Shown one piece after another: positions 23,178 through 34,799 of a stretch of 64,000 nt of DNA. Every line of letters begins with the position of its first letter. The first letter of the stretch is position 1. A program made the position numbers and the translations under genes. The stretch is from contig MEHQ01000660.1 of NCBI GenBank assembly GCA_008828725.1, positions 470,804 through 534,803 on the forward strand. Direction: 5' to 3'. The notes under the pieces were generated by a model, which was not told the origin of the DNA, did not search any database, and was given only the letters and a program-made list of their open reading frames with translations. Source of the DNA: Saccharina japonica. Lineage: Eukaryota > Sar > Phaeophyceae > Laminariales > Laminariaceae.

Positions 23178-24240
23178 CACACCCTGGACAATTCCTATTT
23201 CAATACGTAGTCTTTTGTTTTTATAATTGTTTTTGGGGTAAAACTATTAATTGGAATTGCCCAACCAAATGATTTCGATTGCAGTATATTAATTTGTATT
23301 GTCCGGGTAATTTATTTTGGATGCTGCCTACTAATTGGAATTGTCCAGACAACTGATTTTGGGTGTTGTCAATTAATTGGAATTGCCTGCACAATCTTTG
23401 GACCATCCTATTACAATAATAGTCTATTGTGGCTACAACTGATTTCGGATGCTGTCTATTAATTGGATTTGTCCAACCAAATTATTTCAATTGTAGTATA
23501 AAAATTGAAATTGTCCGGGTAACTGATTTTGGGTGCTGCTCACTAATTGGAATTGTGCCACAATTGATTTCGGGTGCTGGCTGCTAATTGGAATTGCCGA
23601 GACACTTGATTAAAAATGCTATCTACTAAATGCAATTGTCCAACTAAATGATTTCGAGTGATTTCTATTTAATGGAATTGCCCCGTCAAATTATTCCGAG
23701 TGAGATATATCAGTCGGATGTGTACGTATAGCCAATTTGTTTCGAGTGTTGTCTACCAATTGAAACTGTCCAACCAAAAGATTTCAAGTACGGTCTATTT
23801 ATTGGAATTGTCGAGGTCAGAAAAAAAGATCGAACACTAACAATTGGAAGGTCAGGACAAAGCCTATTGACCCAACCAACAATTTCATTTGGAAAGTCAG
23901 CACAGAAACCTATTGACCAAACCACTCCTATTGATAGGCAAGACCTGAAACTAATTGTTAAAACAATTTCAATTGGAAGGTCAGGGCAGAAACCTATTGA
24001 TCCGACCATTCCTATTAACAGAAAGGAACATAAAGAAATTTTTGAAGCAATTCCGATTGGAAGGTGAGAGCAGAAACGGTTTGATTGGACCTTCCCAATT
24101 GTAAGACAAGACCAGGAAATAATTGCTGAAACAATATCTATAAGAAGGCCAGGACACAAACCTATTGGCCGAACCATTTCTATTAATAGATGCACCACGA
24201 AAGCAGCATCTCGACCAATTCCATTTAAATGGACTTCCGG
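23178..24240. mobile_element. Second, truncated copy of the AATTGG element
   Basis: Begins with the same CACACCCTGGACAATTCC and follows the first copy in the same orientation for about 1.06 kb, to CATTTAAATGGACTTCCGGA. The right half and right end are missing. Confidence 0.7.
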
Positions 24241-24580
24241 AAGATATGTCTCCAATGTCGGAACACATTTTTTTTTCCTGGTCTAGATATAGAGCATACC
24301 ACGACGAGGGCAACGTCTAGCGGGTCCAAATGATAACTTCAAAGCCGCCGTCTCTATGCACTGGCCTTACCCAACACGAAGCAGGTTGACCGTGGCATGC
24401 GTTTATGTCGGGTGTCGAGTTCAAAGATCTGACGTCGTACGAACTGATCTGTAGCAGCGTGTTGGTACTTTGTAGTTGAACGAGGAGAAAGCTAATTGCC
24501 CGACGTGAAAAGTATTAGTTTTTACGTATTTTGTACCTCTGTTTGTACTGCTGCAAAATAATTTGATATAGATATTTTAG

Positions 24581-25322
24581 TCAAATCGTACGAAATACAA
24601 TAAATAGTTATTCACGCGGGGCAATCGCTGTTCATACACCGCTGTAGACAAAGGAGCAGCAGCAACAGCAACATACCGAACAGCAGCACAGCAGCAGCAG
24701 CAGCAACATATGGAACAGCAGCAGCAGCAGCAGCACAGGAGTACACCCATACGCACATCAACTACCGCTGCTACTACTGTAGAGCTACTGCTGCTCCTGC
24801 TGCTCCTGCTGTGTGTATTTTACATTCACTTAACTCCCAACTTCGAAAGCGGGACAGCTTCCAAAGTAGAACACTTGGCAAAGTTCAATCCTAAAATATA
24901 TAGTACAACACAGTGCAAGTAACCCCTTAAAGATGATAAACAAATGTTTAGTCAAATCGTACAAAAAAATCGATTCATAGTTTTTCACGCGGGGCGATCG
25001 CTGTTCATACATCGCTGTAGACGAAGGAGCAGCAGCAACAGCAACATACGGAACAGCAGCACAGCAGCAGCAACGGCAGCAGCATATGGAACAGCAGCAG
25101 CAGCAGCAGCACAGGAGTACACAGTGTCACATATGAACATCAAATACCGCTACTGCTACTGTATGTAGTGCTCCTGCTGCTCCTGCTGCTCCTGCTGTGT
25201 GTAGGTTACATTCACCCACCTCCCAACTTCGAAAGCGGGACAGCTTCCAGAGTGGAACACTTGGCAAAGTTTAATCCTAAATCATATAGTACAACACAGT
25301 GCAATTAGCCCGTAAAGATGAT
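24581..25322. repeat. Tandem duplication (about 370 bp x 2) with CAG and CTG arms
   Basis: Units 24581-24951 and 24953-25322. Each carries a CAG/CAA-rich block followed by a CTGCTGCTCCTGCTGCTCC block, so each can fold into a hairpin. A unique tail (CCCAACTTCGAAAGCGGGAC...) closes each unit. Confidence 0.85.
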
Positions 25323-26141
25323 ACGGACCTCTGCGGACCACTCTCTACTTCAAGCACAGATCTATATGTATGTCTATATGTACAGCAGCAGACAGCAGTG
25401 TTACTGCGACACTGCGATGTACATATATACGAAGCAGGTACCATCGAGATCGTACCCGTTTAAGGCGAAAGTTTGCATCGAGCCACCCCAACATCGCCCA
25501 GCACGTGCCGGCTCTCCGCGCGCAGCTCTTTCGACCCCAGGAGAGCGGTGACGGCACCTAGATGCCGAGCGTGCTCGGCTAGTCGAGAATATCGTGTCGG
25601 CTCTGTATAGGGACAAAACACACACCCACAGCAAGATAGATGCAGCAGCAGCAGCAGTGGTAGGATACGAGCTGCCAAGCGAGAGCTCGTTCGTCGATAA
25701 CTCCTCCACACGATCGACGGCTCACATCCACCTCATCGTCCCTCCCCGATGCCGTAGTGAGAGTTCCTGACTTGTACGCGACCGCTTCTTCAGTCCCTAT
25801 ATACAGCAGCAGCTCTACTCGTACTACTGGTGTGCCGGGTAGATGTACGTACGAGTGCTGTTTGTTATACTAAACATAGTGTGCATACAAAAACCTATAC
25901 ACATTATCAAATTAAAACGTCAGATTGTAACCTCTGACCCTGTTCATTCTGGGGCGCAGAATGAGTGAGGTGGCCTACGTAGTCAAACTGATGTTCATAT
26001 TTTGTTTGTGATCAAACTTTGTCGTTATGGGTTCCATAAGATGCTGTTTTTTGCCCTTGGCCAAAAAGGGTCCTTTTTCGAACATCTAAAAAATGCCCAT
26101 AAGAGACGGCCTTAGGGCCTGTATCAACGAAGGCAAGTTTG

Positions 26142-26842
26142 AAATTGAATCGATTTCGAATCGATTTCTTTTTTATGAGTCGAATCGATTTTTTTCCGAT
26201 TTGAATTGAACATACGGCTTCGCGTCCTATCGTGTGAAAGCACGTATGTTCCGTATGTTCTCGAAATGTGAATGAGATCGGAATAACGCGACATCCCACA
26301 GAACGCCCGGCTGACAAGTACCGAGGGGAAAAGCTGAGAGTGACGGCGTGCATCGTCAAGTGCGCGCCGGCTACAGCCTCTGTTTTATTGTTAAGGCCCA
26401 GGCTAGGAAGCTGTCACTCTCAGGTTCGCGTGGGTGGTCGGTGGAAGCCCTTAAACGCCACGTACCGGACAGTGACAGCGATGCAGCTATCGAAGTCTTC
26501 AGTTTTTCCTCCTCCGTGTTTTGGGTCGATCGCTTTGTTCTCGCCAGGCTTGGCCGATCGAGCTGGTAGAAAAAATTAGCTTGCGACCGCCATGATACTG
26601 TTTTAGGAGCCACCGCCGGGCCACGTTGTGCTATGGTCTGTAGCCGTGGGCGCGGCTATTGCTCCGGTCGGCACTCGTTGAGGTTAACGACTTATCGCCT
26701 CGTTGGTGGTTGTCGAGAACAGCCCAAACAGCAACGGATCGCCTCGGGGACGTTCACCCGGTGGGAACATGCCATGCATGTTGGATGAACTAAAATCGAT
26801 TCAAATCGATTCGAATCGATTAGATTCGATTCGATTTAAAAA
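26142..26842. repeat. Pair of AATCGATT-rich arms, possible MITE
   Basis: Arms at 26142-26215 and 26793-26842 consist of overlapping AATCGATTCGAATCGATT-type words and are self-complementary. Boundaries and target duplication could not be fixed. Confidence 0.4.
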
Positions 26843-27101
26843 AAATATAGTTTTTTTGGTAGGGCTGTGAGTCGACACGACTTAAGTCGCCGACTAGTTA
26901 CTAGTCGGACTCATAGTCAGTCGTGAAACGAAGGTGCCGACTTTCCGAATTATTGGGTTTCATAAACTGTAGGAAGGCTTCTTCAATGCGGGGTAAAGCT
27001 TTTAATAACGTGAATTGCTGCGGGCTGCGGATACCCCAGACCCTCACATGCCCTGTGACACTGCAGCGCACAGCGGGAGATCCACACACACACACGCACA
27101 C

Positions 27102-27269
27102 ATGGCGGAACAGCCTATCTCTCTCCACGGTGCCGACGGCGTCAGCCCTGGCGCACCCAATGCCAACTCTGAGGGCGGAGATCCCGTGAGCGACGTTGTG
27201 GCCATTATCGACCCGCGGACCACCTTGGCGAGTGCACGCGACCCCGAAACGGTGTGCTCTACCGCGTGA
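27102..27269 (+). CDS. Small open frame, hypothetical
   Basis: 55 codons starting MAEQPISLHGADGVSPG after a CA repeat. It has even amino-acid use and GC-rich third positions unlike its surroundings. No donor site or family was recognised, and it may be the first exon of a lost gene or chance. Confidence 0.25.
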   Translation: MAEQPISLHGADGVSPGAPNANSEGGDPVSDVVAIIDPRTTLASARDPETVCSTA

Positions 27270-27874
27270 AGCATGAGCAGAGGCGAAGCAAGCCGCTCAG
27301 ATCCAACAACCCGCTGTGGAAGTTTTTAATGGTCTACCTGTATATAATCGAGGGTTTAGGACTTGCCGTCGTCATCGACGCGCGCGTTTCGCGCAAGGTT
27401 GGGAGAGACGTTAGTATATGAATAACATCACGGAGGGATCCAAGACATTTTGTTCTGAGGATATTTTTTGCACCGCTATCTTGGTGATGAGTTCGCTTTT
27501 TCGCTCGTATCCCCGCCAGGTAGTATTGCGACTCAAACAATTGCTGTCACTTTCCTTTACTCCGGGGTAGATTTACCTGGTACATGCGTTGTACTTTTCG
27601 TTTTATGTGAATTTCTTTTGTAAACTGAAGCTTTGTTTGTGTTTTTCGTTTTAAACTTCTGTAAATCTAGGTCATATTGTTTGCGTTTTTCTTGCGTAAA
27701 GTGAAGCCAAATAGCGATTTGTTTACCTCCGGCGGCGCCTTCAGCGAGATCCTCCGGAGGCGCCTCCGCCGAGCCCTCCGGGGGCGCCTACAGCCGGGCC
27801 CCCTCGGCCGGGGGGGGGCTTTTTTGGCTTGCTTCGCTCGCCTGACTTTAGCCGACTTACCGACTAGCGACTAG

Positions 27875-28497
27875 TAGGGTCGATCTTAACGAGGAGTGAA
27901 TTTCGGGTCTTTCCAGGAATTTCTGGTTTTTTCTGGTTTTTTCTGGTTTTACCAGAAAAACTTCATCCCCGAAAAAAATGGCCTCCAAGTTTTTCTGGTA
28001 ATCCCGTAAATTTCTGGTTTTTATGGGTACGATCGGGCAGCCCCACCGTGCCAGCCGTGCCACCCCTCACGAACACACAGGGCTGGCCAGGGTTGTCCCC
28101 GAGGTCCTCCACAGGCCATAGCCGAGCGCAGAAGGCGCAAAAGCTTTCTGAGCTCTCACAATCGAGTTGACACAGTGACCGCACCGAGGTGCCCGACCGA
28201 CCGAGCTCGTGGAGGGCTGTAGCTCGAGCCTTTGTAGCGTTGGGCGTCGTAGCGCGACGAGTTGGTGATGGATTCCACTCTCCGAGGCTCCGATACCTGC
28301 CTACGAGCCAGGCCGACCGTTGTGGGACCACCACACGGATGGTTACCGAGAGCGCTGCTGCTGTAGTGACGGTTTTGTGCCTGGTGGACGATTATTAGCG
28401 AGGCAACTGAAGCTCGTACATGTTAAGGACCCATTTTAGAAAATACCGAAATTCCCGAGAAAACTGGAAACATACTTTTCTCGTTAAGATCGACCCT
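27875..28497. mobile_element. TIR element of about 620 bp
   Basis: Perfect 18 bp inverted ends AGGGTCGATCTTAACGAG; TAG on both outer sides may be a 3 bp target duplication. Subterminal TTTCTGGTTTTTTCTGG repeats lie on the left. No transposase frame. Confidence 0.75.
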
Positions 28498-28689
28498 TAG
28501 ACACGACAAAACAGAAGGCCTGCTCGGTAACACAAGGAACAGGCGATCCCTTCGACCCAATCCCGACGTCATTTGAGCCCTTGAGGCCGGCAAACTGCTC
28601 TCCGATCTGTCGGCAAGGCGTGTGTCTCCGAGCTGCTGAAAATCTGCAAATCCCTCGTCCCGAGTACGCCCTCTAACAAAATACTTCCG

Positions 28690-28790
28690 CTGGAATCTTC
28701 TCGCGATAAAAATGCAAGGCAAGAACCGTAGTGGGGGAGGAGGGAGAAGAGCCTACTTCGTGACCCCGGATCTGAGTTACGACTACAGGG
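28690..28790 (+). mobile_element. SINE fragment (body only)
   Basis: Matches the SINE body from TCTCGCGATAAAAATGCAAG through ACCCCGGATCTGAGTTACGA. Neither pol III boxes nor tail are present. It is embedded in the left arm of a large inverted repeat. Confidence 0.7.
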
Positions 28791-29012
28791 ATCCGCATTT
28801 GAGATTTCCCGAAAATTATTTAAAGTAAAAAAAAAAGAAGGCACACTGCTCTCCGATCTGCCGGCAAGGCGTGTGTCTCCGAGCTGCTGCAAATCTGCAA
28901 ATCGCTCGTCCCGAGTACGCCCTCAAACAAAATAAATGGGGCTCGAGCCAGCATCTTAGCCCGCCGAAGCCAGGGTTGGCAGGCACGCCACAACCCACAG
29001 GGTCATTGTAAC

Positions 29013-29096
29013 GTCGGTCGTTTCCAATTTCACAACCCACAGGGTCATTGTAACGTCGGTCGTTTCCAATTTCGTTGCTTGTATCGCTCGCGAGGT
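29013..29096. repeat. 42-bp tandem duplication
   Basis: CACAACCCACAGGGTCATTG... is present twice without a mismatch. Confidence 0.9.
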
Positions 29097-29412
29097 CAAT
29101 CTGCTCGTACTCGGTCGTATCAGAAGTGAGTGGAGTCGCGTCGCGTCGGTTTTCGTCTACATCATCCTCGTAGATCAGAGGTTTAAACCTCGCTGATGGA
29201 GGCTTCTTTTCGGCTGCGACGACTTGAGGCCGTCTCCCGAGGTCAGAGCGACTACTTGAGAGGCTGAAGCTGGTCATGGGGCGCCTTGTCGAGGGAGAAC
29301 CAGCTGCTGTTCGAAGTTGGTCCTTGATTTCCTCTGTTGAGATTTTCGGGGTACATCTCTCTCTTGGCGAATCTGGACGTAGGGCAGCCCTACCTCTGAA
29401 GGGCGAGACCAT
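29096..29412 (-). CDS. Open frame in the loop of the inverted repeat, hypothetical
   Basis: On minus, a frame entering at 29412 encodes STEEIKDQLRTAAGSPSTRR, a Ser/Arg-rich stretch, then an acidic region (YEDDVDENRRDATPLTSDTT). It continues into the arm, where a 42-bp tandem duplication doubles EIGNDRRYNDPVGC. Composition is protein-like, but no family was recognised and splice boundaries are unclear. Confidence 0.35.
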
Positions 29413-30214
29413 TTGCGTCGCCGATAGCTCTCCTCGAACCCTCTAGTAGAGGACAACAGCCACGCCAAATGTCCCTTGCGCCCCTCTTCTCTAGGTCGAG
29501 TACGAGTAGCACCTACAAGCAGCAGCATCTATCTGCGTAAGTTTCCTCGATCGGCGAAACGATTTTTATTGTAGATATTTTGGTTCGAGTACTCGTAATT
29601 TGCGCCTTTCATACAGCAGTACCTGCACCGAACGAGTACGAGGAAATTGAGCCCGCGAACGATACAAGCAACGCAATTTGAAACGGCCGGCGTTACAATG
29701 ACCCTGTGGGTTGGGGCGTGCAGGTACAACCTTGGTTTCATTGGGCTGAGATGTTGGCTCGAGCCCCATTTATTTTGTTAGAGGGCGTACTCGGGACGAG
29801 CGATTTACAGATTTGCAGCAGCTCGGAGACACGCCTTGCCGGCAGATCGGAGAGCAGTGTGCCGGCCACAAGGGCTCAAATGACGCCGGGATTGGGTCGA
29901 AAGGAGCTCCAGTTCCTTGTGTTACCGAGCAGGCCTTTTTTTTCGTCATGTCTAATCGGTGGGGTGAATTGTAAAATGCCTTTGGTTTTGATACGTATCT
30001 TCATTCTGGGCCGTTCGTTGTTTATTTTGATTCTACGTTTTTTTTTTTTACTTTTCATAATTTTCGGTAAATCTCAAATGCGGACCCCTGTAGGAAGGAG
30101 AGAGAAAGAAAGGGCAAATATAATATATGGGATGGAAAAAAAAAAGAAAAGGCGCGTACCGGACTACCATTGAAATATTTACCGAGAAAACGAAACGATA
30201 TAATTAAGGGCTTC

Positions 30215-31298
30215 AGCCAAAATCAGGTACACCTGGTTACCCAGGTGCCAAAACCAGGTACTCTTCTTCTAAAACCAAGTACAAATCACACGCCAGGACA
30301 CGTCTCATTGAGCAGCCTCACATCGTACCTGATTTTGGCATGAAGTAGTCAGGTACACCTGAATTTGTCTACTTTGTTTAGCTTTCAACTAATTTTGACG
30401 AAATTTGAACGAATCCGAGGCCATACATACACTGTCTCATATACGCCCGACACGAAGACATCACACTGCGTACATACGACCCGCCACAACGACTACAGAA
30501 CGTATCGTACGCGCGCATACAGCACAAGAATGGACCTGTTGTCATATACCTGGTACCAGATGTTACGTACTGCTGCTTGCTGACACGGTACGGAAAGCGA
30601 GCAGTTCAGTCTCAAATTAGCTCGATGTTTTGTTCGTATGCTATCAATGTGGCTATGATACGACTATAGCTTTCTTATCCTAAAAGAAAATCGTTAGCGA
30701 TACGCCGTTCTGCTCACTGGATCATCTATCGCCGTCGAATACGGTGCCACCATCAGCTCCAGTTCATCTATCGCCGTCGAATACGGTGCCATTAGCTAAT
30801 CGAAATTTCGAAATTTCGCTGTCACTTCGCGACCTTTCACGACTTTTACTGTTGTGTCACTACTGCTTGTGATGACGAAATCAATGAAAGCATGCGACAG
30901 ATATTGAAACCCGTACTGAAAATATCATGCAACATTTATCAAGAGTTTGGAGGACACAGTAGTACAGGACACCGAATAAGAAACAGGCTGATAAGAAAGC
31001 CAGGCTGAGATTTGAAGTAAAAAAAGAAATTCGGGAGTCCTTATCTTGAAATTTGTGTAGAAAGCACCCTCTCTCGAATAAGGAATCCAGCCTGGACCAG
31101 ATTTCCTGTTTCTTATTAGGTATCCTGTACTGTATTCGCTATCATTCTGCTGTTCAGGCGCAAATTCAAAAGTATGTTTGATTATTCATCACACCCAAAA
31201 AGTCGTGAACCACACCGTTCGTGGCGTGCGTTGTTTACTTGGTTTTAGCATATACCTGATTTTGGCCAAATGGATCAGGTATACTTGATTTTGGCAGT
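30215..31298. mobile_element. Candidate TIR element of about 1.1 kb
   Basis: Left end CAGCCAAAATCAGGTACACC; right end reverse complement CTGCCAAAATCAAGTATACC. Further copies of CAGGTAYACCTGATTTTGGC lie subterminally at 30325-30360 and 31252-31290. A 37-bp direct repeat (ATCTATCGCCGTCGAATACG) occurs twice near 30727 and 30767. No transposase. Confidence 0.6.
30965..31127. mobile_element. Stowaway-type MITE nested in the preceding element
   Basis: 163 bp with ends CAGGACACCGAATAAGAAAC and, inverted, CAGGATACCTAATAAGAAAC. TA flanks at 30963-30964 and 31128-31129. Confidence 0.8.
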
Positions 31299-32059
31299 TG
31301 CCGTACAATTAATGTTAAAAAACAGGCTCGCCATCCACCAAGCCAGGTGATACTTCTTTTTTTGTGCCGGGAACATAAATATATATATTCCACCCAACCC
31401 GACACACAAATAAGGCGACCTACCAATTACTTGTTGGTGTATAAACTGAACATTACGCGACCAATTCGTAGTGTAGTGAACGTGAAGTTACTTTATTCCT
31501 CGGCAAGATGCAAGATATTCCTTCGCGCTGCCCTGGTGATCACGATCGCGGTTGTCTTACAAACATTTGGGGAGACGGGACTTTCAACCCTTGACAGACA
31601 GCAGCTTTGCCTTGACATGCCGTGACTGACACCAAACTACTTGGTTTTAGTGTGGAACAATTCGGCCCATAACACTTGACAGCGCATGTTTTCCCTTACT
31701 TGACATGTCTCCTAACATCTTTGTTGTCTTACCCTGCAGTTCGAAAACATATTGGAAACATTGTCTTGCACGGACAGCACGAAACATGAGAGCGACACCT
31801 TCATATCGTCTGATGTCCACTAATGGATGCAGCCGACGAGTTCGCACTCGCTCCTGTAAAAGTTAGTTACTTCGACGCAAGTCGTCGCGAGCTGGCCGCG
31901 GTGTCCATGCCACACAAAACATTTTGACTTTGAATCCCGCTCGACAACATTGCCTGTAATGACGCTATTTCTGGCTACTACTGGTACTACCTAGCAGTCA
32001 TCGCGGGTGGGTACAACATTGTCCAGAACAATACCAAACACTGAGATGAATATCTGTGT

Positions 32060-32261
32060 GTTCTTCACATTAAACCTTCCTTTCTACCCGTCGACATCCA
32101 GCACACCCAGTGTTCGCGTGCTGATTCTTCATCCCAAAAAGGTACCAGTTCTGTGGTCCACAACTACGACACGGAGATGCTACACTCAGCGTAGTAAGCA
32201 GAGCAGACGATGCAATGCCATATACGACAGGCAAGACCTACCTTGCTAGCAATCCAGGTGC
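32060..32261 (+). repeat. Dispersed repeat of about 200 bp (reference copy)
   Basis: Consensus order: TTCTTCACATTAAACCTTCC, ACCCGTCGACATCCAGCACA, GGTACCAGTTCTGTGG, GCAATGCCATATACGACAGG, and CTGCTAGCAATCCAGGTGC. It usually follows a GT/CA microsatellite. No pol III boxes and no terminal inverted repeats. Confidence 0.8.
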
Positions 32262-32334
32262 ACGAAAGAGAAAAAAAAAGAGAAAAAGCGAAAAGGAAAA
32301 AAATAATAAAAAACATTATCACAGCAGTAGTCGA

Positions 32335-34192
32335 GGTCCCTCTGGTATGTGACAGGCGAAAATACCCGCACTATAGCGGGCACCCGCACTATATAGATTC
32401 GGGCCTGAATAGTGCGGGTAGGCGCACTATTCCGGTTTTCAGATCCCTGAATAGTGTGGGTAGGCCCACTATTCGCGATAGAACTGGGTTTCAGCATAGG
32501 ACGTAGCCTACAACGAGGGTTACTGTATGCGCGTGGCACCGTCGTAGTGCATGTAACAAGCGAGGGGTGGAAAAAGAGTAGTACAGCAGTATCTCGACGG
32601 GTAGATAACTGCGTCCGTTCGCGGGTGAGAATAGAATTGCACGTTGCAAATACCCTACACTGCTGTACAGCGTTAGAACCACATCCTATACGAGTACTGC
32701 TGTACAGAGATGACACGGTTTTAGGTCCAGTCATGTTACGCAATTCTTTGCACAGCCCTGTTGATATTCCTTGTGTTCCATTCTGCATTGACGTTCCGCT
32801 TGTACAATACACAATCACAAGGCTACACAATGAAACCTGAACTTGCCAAATACGAAACACGTCCGTCCGTCCACGAAACAAAAGGAACACCTTTCAGCAC
32901 GAAACAGACACCCACGTAGCAAAATAGAGGGGGAGGACATTGAAAGAGAAAATAAGTAAGGACCCCAAAACTCCTACTTCCCGCACGCTTTACCTCAGGT
33001 TTTCCAAGAAAACCCCACGCTACACAACGCCACCACCTACGTTTTTGAGGTTGGGCGGCTTGAAAGCAGGAAGAATAAAAACACGGCAAAGCAAAACTCG
33101 CAACCAATTGACTCCTTCAAGACACATGCAAACTCAGGCACATCCCAGATCGATCCGATACCAGCAAACTACAGCAGTAACTGCGTGAGGGAAGGCTCAT
33201 TGTTCTACGCGTCAAAAACACTCCCTAACATCAACCTGTCGCGATGGCTTCGATGCATGCGCTTCGATCATCAACATCCTTGCTCTCAAAAAATAAGTAG
33301 CTAGCCTCGCCCAAGCCGCACCCTGCCGCGTAGCTTTCCAGAGGAAGGAGCGAAGTGTTGGGAAAGTTCCGCGTACGGGGGTGGCTCAGCGCCCCCGCCT
33401 CCCATGCTCCCGTCCTCGTCGTCGTCCTCCGCCTCCCCCTCACCCTCGCTGTCCGAAGACTCGTCTCCCTCCAACGCCAAGCCGTTAAGGGCCGCCGTCA
33501 CGTCCTCCGCCTGATCCAACCGCACCGACTCCACGACATCCTCCTGGTCCTTGATTGAAACTTGTCTGCTACGGTCTCTTGGAACACTTCTTGTCCAGGG
33601 CGGCCAGGACCTCCATCTTCTGCTCCAGACTCAACCTCGTGCGCTTCGCAGTTTTGTCCGCCCTTTTCCCGCCTCCCGCGTTCGTGTCTTTCGGCATTAA
33701 GCCCACATCTTGCGCCTTCCGCTTGCCCGCGGAAGCCGTAGAGGCTTGTTTGGAGGTGAAGCACGCGGGACAGAGGCGGTTCATTTCGTTCTCGCCTTCC
33801 TCCTCCAGCTCCACCTCGCCGCATATATATACCGTGCAGTCTGCCGCCACATCCTCGTCGGCATTGGTGGCCGTCGTGGGCTTTTGATGTGAGGTTGCTA
33901 AGTTGGCAGAGTTCGCCTGCTGCACACGGCATCCTGTGGTATTGCTGCTGGTCGGGGTATGTGTGTGTGGCGAGAAATGTGTGGGTTTGACCGTATCAAC
34001 AGGCGGGTGGTGACGTGGAGTGACGTCAAACCCGCACTATCGAGGGCCTTGAGAGGTACCAAACCCGCACTATAGAGGGGTGCCCCGAATAGTGCGGCAC
34101 CCGCACTATTGAGGGGTTGTGCCAAGCGATTTCACCCGCACTATACCGGGCCCCCGCACTATATAGCCCGCACTATAGAGGGACCTCGACTG
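32335..34192. mobile_element. Internally deleted pogo/CENP-B-like DNA transposon
   Basis: The ends share AGTCGAGGTCCCTCT (left from 32335, right reverse complement ending 34192). Multiple ACCCGCACTAT/ATAGTGCGGGT words cluster within about 170 bp of each end, as expected for subterminal transposase sites. The interior encodes transposase remnants on the minus strand. No TA target duplication is evident; flanking bases may have been altered. Confidence 0.7.
33301..33925 (-). pseudogene. Transposase remnant: CENP-B-type N-terminal HTH joined to an acidic C-terminus
   Basis: The first frame (33925-33569) carries CPACF, a basic stretch (GKRKAQD, KRADKTAKR) and RLSLEQKMEVLAALD, the start of the helix-turn-helix found in CENP-B and pogo/Tigger transposases. 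It then stops. The second block, in another frame from about 33555, reads DQEDVVESVRLDQAEDVTAA followed by an Asp/Glu-rich tail, typical of a transposase C-terminus. The DDE catalytic core is missing. What remains resembles a deletion derivative. Confidence 0.6.
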
Positions 34193-34483
34193 CAATGTAT
34201 ATGTGTACAGAGCACGGGTTGTGTATTATGTCCGTCTGCGTTTGTTTTTGTTTTCCACGTTTCGTACTGTTTCACATTCTTGAGTGGGGGCCTGTACGCA
34301 ACCGAGATAGGTCAGCTACAGGTCTACGGAAGCGTAGCTAACTGTTGGTGCCCACTCGTGGAACGTGTCCCATCGCAGACTGTCCCGGCTGGATCGCGGC
34401 GACGATGCTGCAGTACAGATTTCAAGTCTCGGTGCCTCGTGGTATCGCTCCATGTGTGTGTGCGTATTCTTCACATCTTGCCT

Positions 34484-34655
34484 GTATCATAGTACATGGC
34501 ATTGCATTGTCTGCTTTGCTTACTGCACTGAGCGTAGTATCTCTGTGTTGTAGTTTTGTGACCACAGAACTGGTACCTTTTTAGGATGAATAATCGGAAC
34601 GGACACTGGGTGTGCTGGATGTCGACGGGTAGAAAGGCAGGTTTAATGTGAACAC
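34484..34655 (-). repeat. 200-bp family copy
   Basis: Lacks the CTGCTAGCAATCC end and is followed by a (CA)n tract at 34652-34693. Confidence 0.75.
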
Positions 34656-34799
34656 ACACACACAGACACACGCACACACACATACACACACATAAACCCT
34701 TCCTTTCTCCCCGTCGACCGGGTCGTGTCTGCTTGCTGCAATACAGATTTGCAATGGAGTATAATTTAATAGAGAGTTTCGGGGGAAAAAACATGAAAT

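Larger units (their letters stand above)
28503..30100. repeat. Large imperfect inverted repeat with an open frame in the loop
   Basis: The left arm (about 28503-29100) and right arm (about 29650-30100) are reverse complements in blocks, including GGCAAGGCGTGTGTCTCCGA, the GGGTCATTGTAACG block and an A/T-rich tail. The left arm also contains a local duplicate of one block (28583-28682 and 28849-28925). It may be a fold-back transposon or two inverted copies of one repeat. Confidence 0.7.

Noticed and set aside
26858-27875. hAT element starting TAGGGCTGTGAGTCGAC
   Set aside because: The left end looks hAT-like, but no matching right end or 8 bp duplication was found.
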